64,000 nucleotides of DNA from Trebonia sp963843745 (GTDB taxonomy: Bacteria > Actinomycetota > Actinomycetes > Streptosporangiales > Streptosporangiaceae), in contig CAWJLP010000009.1 in NCBI GenBank assembly GCA_963843745.1, positions 62,001-126,000 of the forward strand, given 5' to 3'. Numbering within the stretch: the stretch's first letter is position 1; every line of letters starts with the position of its first letter. The translations under genes were made by a program, and so were the position numbers. Shown one piece after another: positions 24,022 through 32,720 of the stretch. The notes below the pieces were generated by a model, which saw nothing but the letters and a program-made list of their open reading frames with translations, had not been told where the DNA came from and searched no databases.

Positions 24022-25278
24022 GTGGCGAGTACCCGGGACTGGTTCGAGAGCGTCGCGGAGGCGCGGCGGCGGGCCCGGCGGCGGCTGCCACGCTCGGTGT
24101 TCCTCGCGATCGAGGCGGGCGCGGAGGCCGGCGTCACCCGCGCCGCCAACGTCGCGGCGTTCCGCGAGATCAGGTTCGCGCCGCCGCGGGCCGCCGGCCT
24201 GCCCGCCGAGCGCGACCTGCGCACGTCGGTGCTCGGCGTGGACATCGCCCTGCCGGTGATCGCCTCCCCGGTCGGCGTCCAGGCCGTGCATCCGCTCGGC
24301 GAGGTCGCCATTGCCGCGGGCACCAGGGACGCGGGAACGACGATGGGGCTCAGTGAGTTCGCCAGCAAACCGGTGGCGGACGTGACGCGGGTGAACCCTG
24401 ACGTGTTCTTCCAGGTGCACTGGTCGGCCGACCGGGAGAGGCTGCTCGAGCGGGCACTGCGGGCACGGAAGGCCGGCGCGAAGGCCCTGATCGTCACCCT
24501 CGACTGGTCGTTCCCCGGCGGCCGCGACTGGGGCAGCCCGGCGCTACCGGAGCGGCTGGACGTCCCGACGGTGCTCAGGTACGCCCCGCAGGTGGTGAGC
24601 CGGCCTCGCTACCTCGCCGGCTGGCTCAGATCCGGCCGCCTGCCTGACCTCACCGTGCCGAACTTCGCGCCGCCCGGCGAGCGTGACCCCGGCTTCTTCG
24701 CCGCCTACCGCTCCTGGCAGTCGGTCGCGCCGCCTAGCTGGGACGACATCGCGTGGCTCCGTGCCCAGTGGGACGGGCCGTTCCTGGTCAAGGGCGTGAT
24801 GCGGGCCGACGACGCGCGCCGGGCGGTGGACGCGGGCGCGACCGCGGTCTCGGTGTCCAACCACGGCGGCAACAACCTGGACGGTACACCTGCCTCGGTC
24901 CGGGCACTGCCGGCCGTGGTGGCGGCCGTCGGCGGTCAGGCCGAGGTGCTGCTCGACGGCGGCATCCGCCGCGGCGGCAACGTGGTCAAGGCACTCGCCC
25001 TCGGCGCGCGGGCGGTAATGACCGGCCGCGCTTGCCTGTGGGGGCTGGCAGCGGGCGGTCCGGCGGGCGTCCGCAACGTCTTCGACGTCCTCCGGGCCGG
25101 CATCGACTCGGCCTTGCTCGCCCTCGGCCGGCCCTCCGTCCATGACCTGACTCCGGCCGACGTGATCCTCCCCGAGGACTTCACCCACGGCCTGACCGGG
25201 TCTGCCGCGTCTCCTTGGAATCCTCTTATCGGGGATTTAGCAGGGAAAGCGGGGTGGTTAGGGCGTCCATTTGCCTAG
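24022..25278 (+). CDS. FMN-dependent alpha-hydroxy-acid dehydrogenase family protein, MftD-like
   Basis: 418-aa TIM-barrel flavoenzyme. The whole protein reads like MftD, the enzyme that deaminates AHDP in mycofactocin maturation: WFESVAEARRRARRRLP at the start, PVGVQAVHPLGEVAIA, TLDWSFPGGRDWGSP, FLVKGVMRADDARRAVDAG, SVSNHGGNNLDGTPAS, the FMN phosphate loop DGGIRRGGNVVKALALGA, and SVHDLTPADVILPEDF at the end. No mftA, mftB, mftC or mftE lies nearby, so it is either an orphan MftD or a paralogue with a different substrate. The last 21 bp overlap a convergent small gene. Confidence 0.85.
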   Translation: MASTRDWFESVAEARRRARRRLPRSVFLAIEAGAEAGVTRAANVAAFREIRFAPPRAAGLPAERDLRTSVLGVDIALPVIASPVGVQAVHPLGEVAIAAGTRDAGTTMGLSEFASKPVADVTRVNPDVFFQVHWSADRERLLERALRARKAGAKALIVTLDWSFPGGRDWGSPALPERLDVPTVLRYAPQVVSRPRYLAGWLRSGRLPDLTVPNFAPPGERDPGFFAAYRSWQSVAPPSWDDIAWLRAQWDGPFLVKGVMRADDARRAVDAGATAVSVSNHGGNNLDGTPASVRALPAVVAAVGGQAEVLLDGGIRRGGNVVKALALGARAVMTGRACLWGLAAGGPAGVRNVFDVLRAGIDSALLALGRPSVHDLTPADVILPEDFTHGLTGSAASPWNPLIGDLAGKAGWLGRPFA

Positions 25279-25473
25279 CGTGAAGGTTGGCGTCCAAAGG
25301 CTCAAGGGCCAGAAGAGAATTGAGATTACCCACTGAACCCAGCTATGGATCGACGACACACTGTTTGGAGTCGTCGGCAAATGCGGAGACGCTGTATTAA
25401 GAAAGACGCCGATCAGGATATATAGCCCGATAAGCAGGCCCTTCACGCTAAAAAGCGTCTTCAGAAAATCCAC
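25258..25473 (-). CDS. small membrane protein, 71 aa
   Basis: GTG start; two hydrophobic helices, VKGLLIGLYILIGVFLNTA (about 10-28) and WVQWVISILFWPLSLW (about 45-60), joined by a Pro/Ser loop, with a conserved-looking C-terminus TPTFTLGKWTP. Base composition is lower in GC than the neighbours. Similar two-helix proteins occur across actinomycetes without assigned function. It converges on the MftD-like gene with a 21-bp overlap. Confidence 0.65.
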   Translation of the reverse strand: MDFLKTLFSVKGLLIGLYILIGVFLNTASPHLPTTPNSVSSIHSWVQWVISILFWPLSLWTPTFTLGKWTP

Positions 25474-25866
25474 TTCAGCTCACATCCTCTAGGTGGCCGC
25501 TCGTTCGCTGCCGACTTTCAATAAACAGACGTTTACCCCTTTCACGGCGGACACATGTCATGACCTCACGATAGATTATGAGCGGCTACGCACCCGGCCG
25601 ACACTCCGTACCGTCGCGTCACTCCCTAACATCTTCTGGGCCAGACTGGTACAAAGTACCATTAAAGTTAAAAATGCCGCAAATGCGACCTATCGTCACA
25701 TGTCCGGCAATCGGCGAGAAGCGGTCCCCATCCCAAGCAGCTTGTGCAGGTTTTCACAAGGCGCTTCGCGGAAACCCCAACCGGCCACTAGGCAGTTACT
25801 ACGCGTTCATATCGGGGCGGGCATGCGGATGACGGCGTACCCGTGTGTTGTGTTCCTCGCGCTCCT
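25474..25866. other. 393-bp AT-richer gap without a convincing gene
   Basis: The stretch between the small membrane gene and the epoxide hydrolase gene has runs such as AAAGTTAAAAATGCCGCAAATGC and is clearly poorer in GC than the flanks. Frames present lack a ribosome site and family-like sequence. It may hold the promoter of the minus-strand small gene (25473) or be a remnant of transferred DNA. Confidence 0.5.
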
Positions 25867-27051
25867 TCACCTCAGTGTGCGGAATGCCGCGCGCAGCTCT
25901 TCTGAAAACAGTTGCGGCTCTTCCCAGGCCGCGAAGTGGCCGCCCCTGGCGGCCTCGTGGAAGTAGATGACGTGCGGGTAGACCTTCTCGGCCCAGCTGC
26001 GCGGCGCCCGGAAGATCTCGCCGGGGAAGGCCGTGACGCCGGCCGGGAGCTTCATCTCCGGACGGGGCTGCCCGGCCGCGGCAGCCGCGGCCTGTCCGCC
26101 CTCCCAGTACAAACGGGCTGCTGAGGCTCCGGTGCCCGTCAGCCAGTACAGCGTGATGTTGTCCACGACGTGGTCCCTGGTGAGATTGCCCGCGGGCTGG
26201 CCCTCGAGAAACGCGCGCGCGATCTTGTAGTAGCTGTCGGTGTCGTGGTCGAGCATCCAGGCCGCCAGCGCGACCGGTGAATCCAGCAGGGCGTAGCCGA
26301 TCGTCTGCGGCCGCGTGGCCTGCTCCTGGAAGTAAGCGGAGCCGCTCGTCCTGAAGGTGTTGATCGCGGCAAGCGCGGCGCGCTCCTCCTGGGAGTCCAC
26401 GGGCATCCCGCTAGCGTTGGTCAGCGCCTCCCGGAGGAAGTTCAGGTGGATGCCGAGCAGCCCGGCGGGTGCCTGGCGGCCCATCGCATCGGTGACGCCG
26501 GCGCCCTGGTCGCCGCCCTGGGCGACGTACCGGGGGTATCCGAGGCGGTGCATCAGCTCCGCCCAGGCGCGAGCGATGCGGCCCGGGTCCCAGCCATCTT
26601 CGGCCGGGTCGCCCGAGAAGCCGTAGCCGGGCAGCGACGGCAGCACCAGGTCGAACGCGTCCTCGGCGGAGCCGCCGTGTGCGGCCGGATCGGTGAGCGG
26701 ACCGACGACCTCCAGCAGCTCGATCACCGAGCCAGGCCAGCCGTGCGTGATGATCAGCGGCAGCGCGTCCGCGTGGGGCGACCTGACGTGGATGAAGTGG
26801 ATGTCCACCCCGTCGACCCGGGTTGTGAATTGCGGCAGCGCGTTCAGTTTCGCCTCGCACCGGCGCCAGTCGTAATCGGCCGCCCAGTAGCGGGCGAGTT
26901 CCTGGATCGTGGCCAGCTGCACGCCTTGCGACCGGTCGGCGACGAGTTCCCGGGTGGGCCAGCGCGTCGCGGCGATGCGCCGCCGAAGGTCAGCGATCGC
27001 TTCGTCGGGCATGTCGAGCCGGAACGGATGGATGTCAGTTTCGCCGGACAT
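25867..27051 (-). CDS. epoxide hydrolase (EHN-type alpha/beta hydrolase)
   Basis: 394 aa, ATG start. The N-terminal epoxide-hydrolase domain begins IHPFRLDMPDEAIADLRRRI; the core has HGWPGS (oxyanion loop, 103-108), nucleophile Asp181 in GGDQGAG, lid tyrosines in SAYFQEQ and DSYYKIARAF, and His372 in ARGGHFAAWEEP. The enzyme opens epoxides by an ester intermediate; catabolic or detoxifying roles are typical. It is cytoplasmic, with no signal peptide. Divergent from the VOC gene across a 189-bp gap. Confidence 0.92.
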   Translation of the reverse strand: MSGETDIHPFRLDMPDEAIADLRRRIAATRWPTRELVADRSQGVQLATIQELARYWAADYDWRRCEAKLNALPQFTTRVDGVDIHFIHVRSPHADALPLIITHGWPGSVIELLEVVGPLTDPAAHGGSAEDAFDLVLPSLPGYGFSGDPAEDGWDPGRIARAWAELMHRLGYPRYVAQGGDQGAGVTDAMGRQAPAGLLGIHLNFLREALTNASGMPVDSQEERAALAAINTFRTSGSAYFQEQATRPQTIGYALLDSPVALAAWMLDHDTDSYYKIARAFLEGQPAGNLTRDHVVDNITLYWLTGTGASAARLYWEGGQAAAAAAGQPRPEMKLPAGVTAFPGEIFRAPRSWAEKVYPHVIYFHEAARGGHFAAWEEPQLFSEELRAAFRTLR

Positions 27052-27175
27052 GAGTCTCTGCCTTTCGGATTGAGTGCGGGCGGCAGCTGAGGAGTCCGTT
27101 TACACGTGATACTTCCTACGGTCGCGCATCGAGTGGGCGTATCGAGCCGGTAACATCCCTGGTCCTTTACCTGGC

Positions 27176-27203
27176 TTGCGATCACGGCGGCCACTGCTAC
27201 GAT
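27176..27203 (+). promoter_or_regulatory. possible promoter of the VOC gene
   Basis: TTGCGA (27176-27181), 16-bp spacer, TACGAT (27198-27203), 38 bp upstream of the ATG at 27241. Pattern-based only. Confidence 0.4.
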
Positions 27204-27240
27204 CGCCGTGCCGGAAGCCTGTCCGTCTGATGGGGGAGCG

Positions 27241-27645
27241 ATGCTGTCCGACGCTAGCTACGCCGCCGCTCTTCCCTGCAGCGACTTGGAGCGGGCGAAG
27301 TCGTTTTACGCCGACAAGCTGGGTCTCGTGCCCGTCGGCGAGATGCCTGACCGGATCTTCTACAAAGGACGCAACGGCACCGAGTTCTTCCTTTTCGCAA
27401 GCAGCGGCAGGGCATCCGGCTCACACGACCAGATGCGCTTCAGCGTCGCTGACATCGAGGCTGAAGTGCGCGCGCTGAAGCTGCGAGGCGTGCGGTTCGA
27501 GGAGTTTGACTTCCCCGGCTTCGACAAGGCGACGAGCATCGCCTGGGTGATCGACCACAGCGCGGCGTGGTTCACCGACAGCGAGGGTAACCTGCTGGTC
27601 ATCGTTCAGCTGGCCGTTGGCGCCATCGACCGGCCTGCCTCCTAG
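27241..27645 (+). CDS. VOC-family (glyoxalase/bleomycin resistance-like) protein
   Basis: 134 aa from ATG 27241 with GGGGAG just upstream. One vicinal-oxygen-chelate module pair: AALPCSDLERAKSFYADKLGL, GTEFFLFASSG, HDQMRFSVADIEAEVRALKLRGVRFEEFD, and AAWFTDSEGNLLVIVQ, in which the final glutamate region is replaced by a valine/glutamine end. Members bind metals or aromatic drugs as dimers; the substrate is unknown. Confidence 0.88.
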   Translation: MLSDASYAAALPCSDLERAKSFYADKLGLVPVGEMPDRIFYKGRNGTEFFLFASSGRASGSHDQMRFSVADIEAEVRALKLRGVRFEEFDFPGFDKATSIAWVIDHSAAWFTDSEGNLLVIVQLAVGAIDRPAS

Positions 27646-27745
27646 CCCGCCTGATTCAGCGGGTAAGCAGAGGATTGGTTTTGCGGGAACGGCGGTAACG
27701 CGACGTACCCTGGCTGAAGACGCAGCGTCAGGGGAGCTTTAGGCT

Positions 27746-28639
27746 ATGAGAACCGTGCCACGGAGTAGAGCAGCTCGTGTCGTGGTTGCGGTGCTGACCG
27801 TAATCGTCGTCGGTGGTGTCGCAGGGATCGTGGCAGGCTGCTCCGGCGGCAGCCACCCGGCGGGCGCCATCCAGACCCAGAGCCCAGCGAGCCAGTCAGC
27901 CAGTTCGCCCAGTTCGCCAAGCGCGTCCGCCGCTGGCGCGTCGGGCGGCCAGACGGTCGGCTCGCTGTGCAGCTCGCAGCGGCGGGCGGTGGTCGGTGGC
28001 GCGTACATGGTGCAGAACGACGAGTGGGGCTCGGGCGCTCCTGAGTGCGTGGCCGTGGCCACGGGCGGCGGTTTCACTGTGGCCACGTCGGCCATAGCTA
28101 AGACCGCCGGCGGGTCTCCGGGCGGCTACCCGTCCATCTACCGGGGCTGCCACTGGGGCATCTGCACGCCGGATAGCGGGCTGCCGGTGCCGGCCTCCAA
28201 GCTCCTGTCGCCGGGAACCGCGACCACCAGCTGGGCCACGACCCAGCCCGATGCAGGCGCCTACGACGTCGCCTACGACATCTGGTTCAATCAGGCGCCG
28301 ACCACCAGCGGCCAGCCCAACGGCGCTGAGCTGATGGTCTGGCTCAATCACAAAGGTTCCATCGAGCCGTACGGCTCGCAGGTGGGCACGGCCACCATCG
28401 ACGGCCGGTCTTACCAGGTGTGGTTCGGCCAGCGGGGCTGGAACACGATCTCTTACTCGATGACGACAGGGACCACCTCGGTACAGGACCTGGATATCGG
28501 CAAGTTCGTCGCTGACGCGATGCAGCGCGGCTGGATCCAGAAATCCTGGTATCTCATCGACGTCGAGGCGGGCTTCGAGCTGTGGCAAGGCGGCGCGGGC
28601 CTGGCCACCGACTCCTTCGCGGTGAACGTCAGGGGATAA
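27746..28639 (+). CDS. secreted lipoprotein endo-glucanase, glycoside hydrolase family 12
   Basis: 297 aa. A lipoprotein signal (1-31) ends in the lipobox VAGC with Cys32, followed by a Ser/Ala/Pro-rich linker (33-70) and a GH12 domain (about 75-297): MVQNDEWGSGAPEC, YPSIYRGCHWGIC, YDVAYDIWFNQAP. The predicted nucleophile is Glu195 in AELMVWLN, and the acid/base is Glu278 in AGFELWQGG. GH12 enzymes cleave beta-1,4-glucan or xyloglucan with retention. Cys135 and Cys140 probably form a disulfide. A surface-anchored plant-polymer-degrading enzyme; start ATG with GGGGAG upstream. Confidence 0.9.
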   Translation: MRTVPRSRAARVVVAVLTVIVVGGVAGIVAGCSGGSHPAGAIQTQSPASQSASSPSSPSASAAGASGGQTVGSLCSSQRRAVVGGAYMVQNDEWGSGAPECVAVATGGGFTVATSAIAKTAGGSPGGYPSIYRGCHWGICTPDSGLPVPASKLLSPGTATTSWATTQPDAGAYDVAYDIWFNQAPTTSGQPNGAELMVWLNHKGSIEPYGSQVGTATIDGRSYQVWFGQRGWNTISYSMTTGTTSVQDLDIGKFVADAMQRGWIQKSWYLIDVEAGFELWQGGAGLATDSFAVNVRG

Positions 28640-31539
28640 ACCGCGGCGCAGGGGCCCGGCGGGTACTGCCCGGCGGCAAGGGGTAGGGTGCGGGCATGGA
28701 TGAGAGCCGGGCGCGAGAGCTGCTGGTCAAGGAACGGGATGAGGTCGCTTCGCTGCTGCGGGGTACCGAGCAGGAGGCCGAGACCGGCCTGGAGACGAAC
28801 GACGACATTCCCCGTGACTACGGGGACGAGGCGCTGCCGCTCACCGAGCAGGGCAACGACGAGGCCGTTGCCGAGGAACTGCAGAACCGGCTCGACGCGA
28901 TCGACCGGGCGCTGGCGCGGCTCGACGCGGGCACGTACGGGCGTTCGGTGCTCAGCGGCAAGCCGATTCCCGACGAGCGGCTCGAGGCCGACCCGGCGGC
29001 GGAGCTGACCGTGGAAGAGGCCCGCGCCCAGGAGGCTCAGAACCGGTAACCGGCGGTCGGCGATCCAGACCGCGATCTGGGCGCGCGACCGGAAGCCCAG
29101 CTTGGCCATGATGTTAGCGATGTGCCTGGCCACCGTCGCCGGGCTGATGACAAGCTCGGCGCCGATGCCCTTGTTGCTGCGGCCGTCGGCGACGAGCCTG
29201 GCGATCTGCAGTTCCCTGGGTGTCAGCGCGCTGGGCGGCGAGGCCATGGCGATCGCCGCGAACGCCGCACCCGCGGACTCCGCTTGAGCCGCCGGCGCGG
29301 CCGGCGGCTCAAGCGCGACGGCGATCGCGGCCGCCGGCGACAGCTCCAGGCCGCGCGCCCACAGCTCGGCGACGGCGGCGTCGCCGAGAGGGCGGGCGGG
29401 GGCGAGGTAGCGTTCGGCCCGCGCGCCGGACAGCGGAGGCAAGCTGGCCGTCTCGCGCAGCGCGGTAGCGGCGGCGGCGAGCAGCACGGCACGTTCCGGC
29501 TCATCTTCGCGGACCGCGAGCGCGGCGAACGACTCGAGGCCGCGCGCCACCCCGATCCGCGTTCCGGTGTCCCGGCTGAGCCGCAGGCTTTCCGTGAGGT
29601 GCTCCCTGGCGAGCGTGGTCGCCCCTGCCTCGGTCGCCACGCGGCCGAGACCGGACAGGCAGCGCGCTATCTCCGGCCGGGCATTGATCTCCCGCAGGTA
29701 CGCCAGCGCTTCCATGTACCGCTGGCGGGCGTCGGCGAAGTCGCCGCGCACTCGCGCCAGGTCGCCGAGACCGAGCTGGGCGCGCGCGACACCCCAGCGG
29801 TGGTCGATGGCGCGCATGACGTCGACCGACGCGCTGGCCAGTTCGGCCGCCTCGCGCATCCGGCCGCGCAGCCCGGCCACCGCGGCCCGGATGCCGAGCG
29901 CCCAGCCTTCGTTCCAGCGGTCGCCCGCCGCCTCGGCGATCCAGGCCGCCTCCCTGCCGAACTCCTCCGCCTGGTCCGGCCGCCCGGTGTGCACGGCGAT
30001 CTCGCTGAGCAGGTTCAGCCCGGCGGCGGTCCAGAAATCATCCCCGGCGTCCCTGCACAGGTCCAGCCCCGCCAGCGCCGCGGGCTCGGCGGCCGCCGGG
30101 TCGTTCGACAGCGTGAGCTGCGCACGGCCGATCAGCGCCGGGCCGCGGATGCCCGGGGGCACGTCGGCCGCCTCATCCCTGGCGAGGAACGCGTCCACCC
30201 ACTCGCAGCCCATCGCGAACTCACCGCGGACCAGCATGCAGGGCCGGATAGCGGTGCAGATCCGCAGCCCGGTCCCGACGTCGCCGTCCTCGAGGCACTG
30301 GCTCAGCACTAGCCAGACGTTGCGCGCGTCCACGTCGTACCTGCGGAACACGTCCACCCGGTCCTGCCACGGCGCGGGCACGAGCGCCATGCCGACCGCG
30401 AAGTTCCGCTCCGCTACGGGGAGTACGTAATCGCGGAGCTTGCGGGCGATGGCAGCCGCCTCGCCCGCCGCGGCAAGCCGGTCCGCCGCGTACTCGCGGA
30501 TCGTGTCGAGCATCCGGAACCGGGCCTCGCCGAGTACCGCCGGCTCGCGGATCACCAGCGACTTATCCAGCAGCGCGCCCAGCGTGTCCAGCACGCTTGC
30601 GGCCGGCACCTGCTCGTCCGCACAGACCCGCTCCGCCATCTCGACCGACCAGCCGGTGAAGTACGACAGCCGTCGCAGCAGCACCTGCTCCCGCTGCGAC
30701 AGCAGGTCGTGGCTCCAGTCGATCGCGGCGCGCAGCGTCCGCTGGCGCGGCGGCGCGGCCCGGTCCCCGAGCGTCAGCAGCCCGAACCTGTCGGCCATCC
30801 GCATCCGGATCTGGTCGACGGTGAGCGTGCGGACCCGGGCGGCGGCCAGTTCGATCGCCAGCGGGATCCCGTCGAGGGAACGGCAAAGTTCCGCGACGGC
30901 GCCGGCGTTTTCCGGGGTGAGCGCGAAACCTGGGGCAGCAGCCTGCGCCCGTTCGGAAAAAAGCTGGACAGCATCCCCTGGAGACGTGCCGGTGGCGGTA
31001 ACGGGCAGCGGGGGCACCGCCCACACCGTTTCACCGGCGACCCGCAGCGGCTCGCGACTGGTGGCCAGCAGCCGCAGCTCAGCCGAGCTCGCCAGCAGCC
31101 GCTGGCTCAGCCGGGCGCAGGCGTCGAGCAGATGCTCGCAGTTGTCGAGCGCGAGCAGCAGCCTGCGCAGGCGCAGCGCGTCGGCCAGCGTGTCGAGCAG
31201 CGGCCGGCCGCTTTCCTCCGCGACACCCGCGGCGGACGCGACGCGGGCGGCCACCAGGTCCGGGTTGGTCAGGTCGGCCAGGTCCACATAGCAGGCCCCG
31301 TCGGGAAACTCGACGGCCATCGTGGTGAGCACGCGCAGCGCCAGCCTGGTCTTCCCGATGCCGCCAGGACCCGTCAGCGTGAGCATGCGGGTACAGCCCA
31401 CGAGCTTGCTCAGCTCGTCGAGCTCCCGCTCACGGCCGACAAAGCTGTTAGGTTCCTGGGGCAGGGATGCGCTTATGTCCGCTACCTCACTCGGCAGGAA
31501 TGCAGCTACACATATACCTACACAATTGTGATGATGCAC
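28453..31539 (-). CDS. large LuxR-family ATPase regulator, reading through its expected stop
   Basis: The conserved part (31539-29050) has an NB-ARC/AAA-like ATPase module with Walker A GPGGIGKT (about 57-64 from GTG 31539), a disease-resistance-like helical region, TPR-like repeats, and a C-terminal LuxR helix-turn-helix (LTPRELQIARLVADGRSNKGIGAELVISPATVARHI...). At 29049-29047, where the protein should end (IADRR), the codon is TTA, one base from TAA/TGA; the frame then runs about 198 codons antisense to the DksA-like gene and the 3' end of the GH12 gene, to 28453. The run-on product looks non-protein-like. The start is uncertain (ATG 31626 also in frame). Confidence 0.8.
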   Translation of the reverse strand: MHHHNCVGICVAAFLPSEVADISASLPQEPNSFVGRERELDELSKLVGCTRMLTLTGPGGIGKTRLALRVLTTMAVEFPDGACYVDLADLTNPDLVAARVASAAGVAEESGRPLLDTLADALRLRRLLLALDNCEHLLDACARLSQRLLASSAELRLLATSREPLRVAGETVWAVPPLPVTATGTSPGDAVQLFSERAQAAAPGFALTPENAGAVAELCRSLDGIPLAIELAAARVRTLTVDQIRMRMADRFGLLTLGDRAAPPRQRTLRAAIDWSHDLLSQREQVLLRRLSYFTGWSVEMAERVCADEQVPAASVLDTLGALLDKSLVIREPAVLGEARFRMLDTIREYAADRLAAAGEAAAIARKLRDYVLPVAERNFAVGMALVPAPWQDRVDVFRRYDVDARNVWLVLSQCLEDGDVGTGLRICTAIRPCMLVRGEFAMGCEWVDAFLARDEAADVPPGIRGPALIGRAQLTLSNDPAAAEPAALAGLDLCRDAGDDFWTAAGLNLLSEIAVHTGRPDQAEEFGREAAWIAEAAGDRWNEGWALGIRAAVAGLRGRMREAAELASASVDVMRAIDHRWGVARAQLGLGDLARVRGDFADARQRYMEALAYLREINARPEIARCLSGLGRVATEAGATTLAREHLTESLRLSRDTGTRIGVARGLESFAALAVREDEPERAVLLAAAATALRETASLPPLSGARAERYLAPARPLGDAAVAELWARGLELSPAAAIAVALEPPAAPAAQAESAGAAFAAIAMASPPSALTPRELQIARLVADGRSNKGIGAELVISPATVARHIANIMAKLGFRSRAQIAVWIADRRLPVLSLLGAGLFHGQLRRRVGLEPLVGNRLAAEHRTPVRARVEPRQRPVDRVEPVLQFLGNGLVVALLGERQRLVPVVTGNVVVRLQAGLGLLLGTPQQRSDLIPFLDQQLSRPALIHARTLPLAAGQYPPGPCAAVYPLTFTAKESVARPAPPCHSSKPASTSMRYQDFWIQPRCIASATNLPISRSCTEVVPVVIE
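28696..29049 (+). CDS. DksA/TraR-fold protein lacking the zinc cysteines
   Basis: 117 aa. The coiled-coil N-terminal part (about 1-75) and the segment AIDRALARLDAGTYG, followed by GKPIPDERLEADPAAELTVEEA, follow the DksA/TraR/CarD-like C4 zinc-finger family. The four metal cysteines are replaced: Ser84 and Ser87 in YGRSVLSG, Thr105 and Glu108 in AAELTVEE. The acidic coil carries EQ/DE residues, as in proteins that reach into the RNA polymerase secondary channel, but function is unproven. Its TAA stop is read as TTA by the LuxR gene running on the other strand. Confidence 0.83.
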   Translation: MDESRARELLVKERDEVASLLRGTEQEAETGLETNDDIPRDYGDEALPLTEQGNDEAVAEELQNRLDAIDRALARLDAGTYGRSVLSGKPIPDERLEADPAAELTVEEARAQEAQNR

Positions 31540-31802
31540 TGTAGCGCTGAGCAAGTTTAACCTGCTGCCTGTTAGGCATCTAGGCTCTTGCCGTGGTCCC
31601 ATTTGTCCCGGTAAGGGCAGCGACATGACTCAGCATGCCGTTTGTGTGTTGTGCCTGCCGGTTAGTGAGGGGCCGGCTGGCACAATCGTGCCCCGGTCGC
31701 CGTGGCCGGACCGCCTTGGGGGGGATGCGGCGAGTCACGCTGGCGTTTACGCCGAAGCGATGACGCGCCGCAGGGAGCGGCCACGGCGACCGGTCAAGAC
31801 GG

Positions 31803-32720
31803 TCAGGCCCTGCCGACCGCCTCGCGGACCGCAGGCACGATCTCCTGCGCGAACCGGTCCACCGCCACCGGTGCGGGGGTGTCATCCGTGCTGCGGTAGA
31901 TGAAGCCGCCCGCCCCGTGCTCGAGTACCGCCGAGGTCATCTCCTCGATCCACTGCTGCGCTGACCCGCCGATCCAGCGTCCGTCGTCGTCGCGGTTCTG
32001 CGCGAGCGGACCGGGTGTGATGCGGCCGCCGAAGTTGAAGATGTTCGCGACCCCGGCCGGATCCCGGCCCACCTCGACGGCGGCCGCGTCGATCAGCGGC
32101 CGCGACTCGCGGTACCTGGCGCTCAGCCAGTCCGACCCCATCGAAGGGACCCAGCCATCGGCGGCCCGCCCGGTCACCGCGAGGGACCTGGGGCCGACCG
32201 AGCCTGTCCAGATGGGCGGCGCGGGGACCGGGGCCGGCTGAAGGCCGGTCACCTGGTAGAACGAGCCGTCGAAGGTGACCGGTTCGCCGCCGCCGCACAG
32301 CGCCCTGATCAGCGCGATCGCCTCTTCCATCGCGCGCACCGCGGCGCCAGGGGTCAGCCGCGGGATGCCGAGCTGGGGGATCATGTCCCAGATCGCCCCG
32401 GCGCCCATCCCGAGGATGACGCGACCTCCTGACAGCGCGGACAGCGAGCTGATCGTGCGCGCCAGCGCGGGCGCGGGCCGCGTGGGCAGGTTGGTCACGA
32501 TCACGGCCCCTGAGACGGTGCTGGTGCGGCCGAGCAGGAACCCGACCGCGGAGTAGGCGTCCAGTTTGTCGCCGAAATACAGGTGATCCGCGACGGTGAA
32601 CATGTCGAGGCCGCCACGATCGGCCGCCGCCGCGATCTCCAGGACGCCAGGCACGTTACCGAGATCCGCGCCGTTCCACTGGCCAAGGCTGGCGCCGAAA
32701 AGCACACGTCGCTGCGACAT
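31803..32720 (-). CDS. LLM-class F420-dependent oxidoreductase
   Basis: 305 aa, ATG with GAGGAG upstream. Luciferase-like TIM barrel: FGASLGQWNG start, GGLDMFTVADHLYFGD, LSALSGGRVILGMGAG, PPIWTGSVGPRSLAVTGRAADGWVPS. These features fit F420-dependent reductases/dehydrogenases of actinomycetes. The substrate is unknown. The 263-bp space to the LuxR gene (31540-31802) has a small GGCAC/GTGCC hairpin near 31677-31692 and no gene. Confidence 0.87.
   Translation of the reverse strand: MSQRRVLFGASLGQWNGADLGNVPGVLEIAAAADRGGLDMFTVADHLYFGDKLDAYSAVGFLLGRTSTVSGAVIVTNLPTRPAPALARTISSLSALSGGRVILGMGAGAIWDMIPQLGIPRLTPGAAVRAMEEAIALIRALCGGGEPVTFDGSFYQVTGLQPAPVPAPPIWTGSVGPRSLAVTGRAADGWVPSMGSDWLSARYRESRPLIDAAAVEVGRDPAGVANIFNFGGRITPGPLAQNRDDDGRWIGGSAQQWIEEMTSAVLEHGAGGFIYRSTDDTPAPVAVDRFAQEIVPAVREAVGRA

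Noticed and set aside
23889..24497. N-terminal extension of the PPOX gene
   Set aside because: The extra 200 residues overlap the 5' part of the divergent MftD-like gene and lack structure; the family starts at 23888.
25493..25966. 157-codon frame overlapping the epoxide hydrolase 3' end
   Set aside because: Its N-terminal part lies in AT-rich non-coding DNA and its C-terminal part is antisense to the hydrolase.
31625..31903. 92-codon + strand frame between the LuxR and LLM genes
   Set aside because: Half of it is antisense to the LLM gene; the rest is Arg/Pro-rich without a ribosome site.
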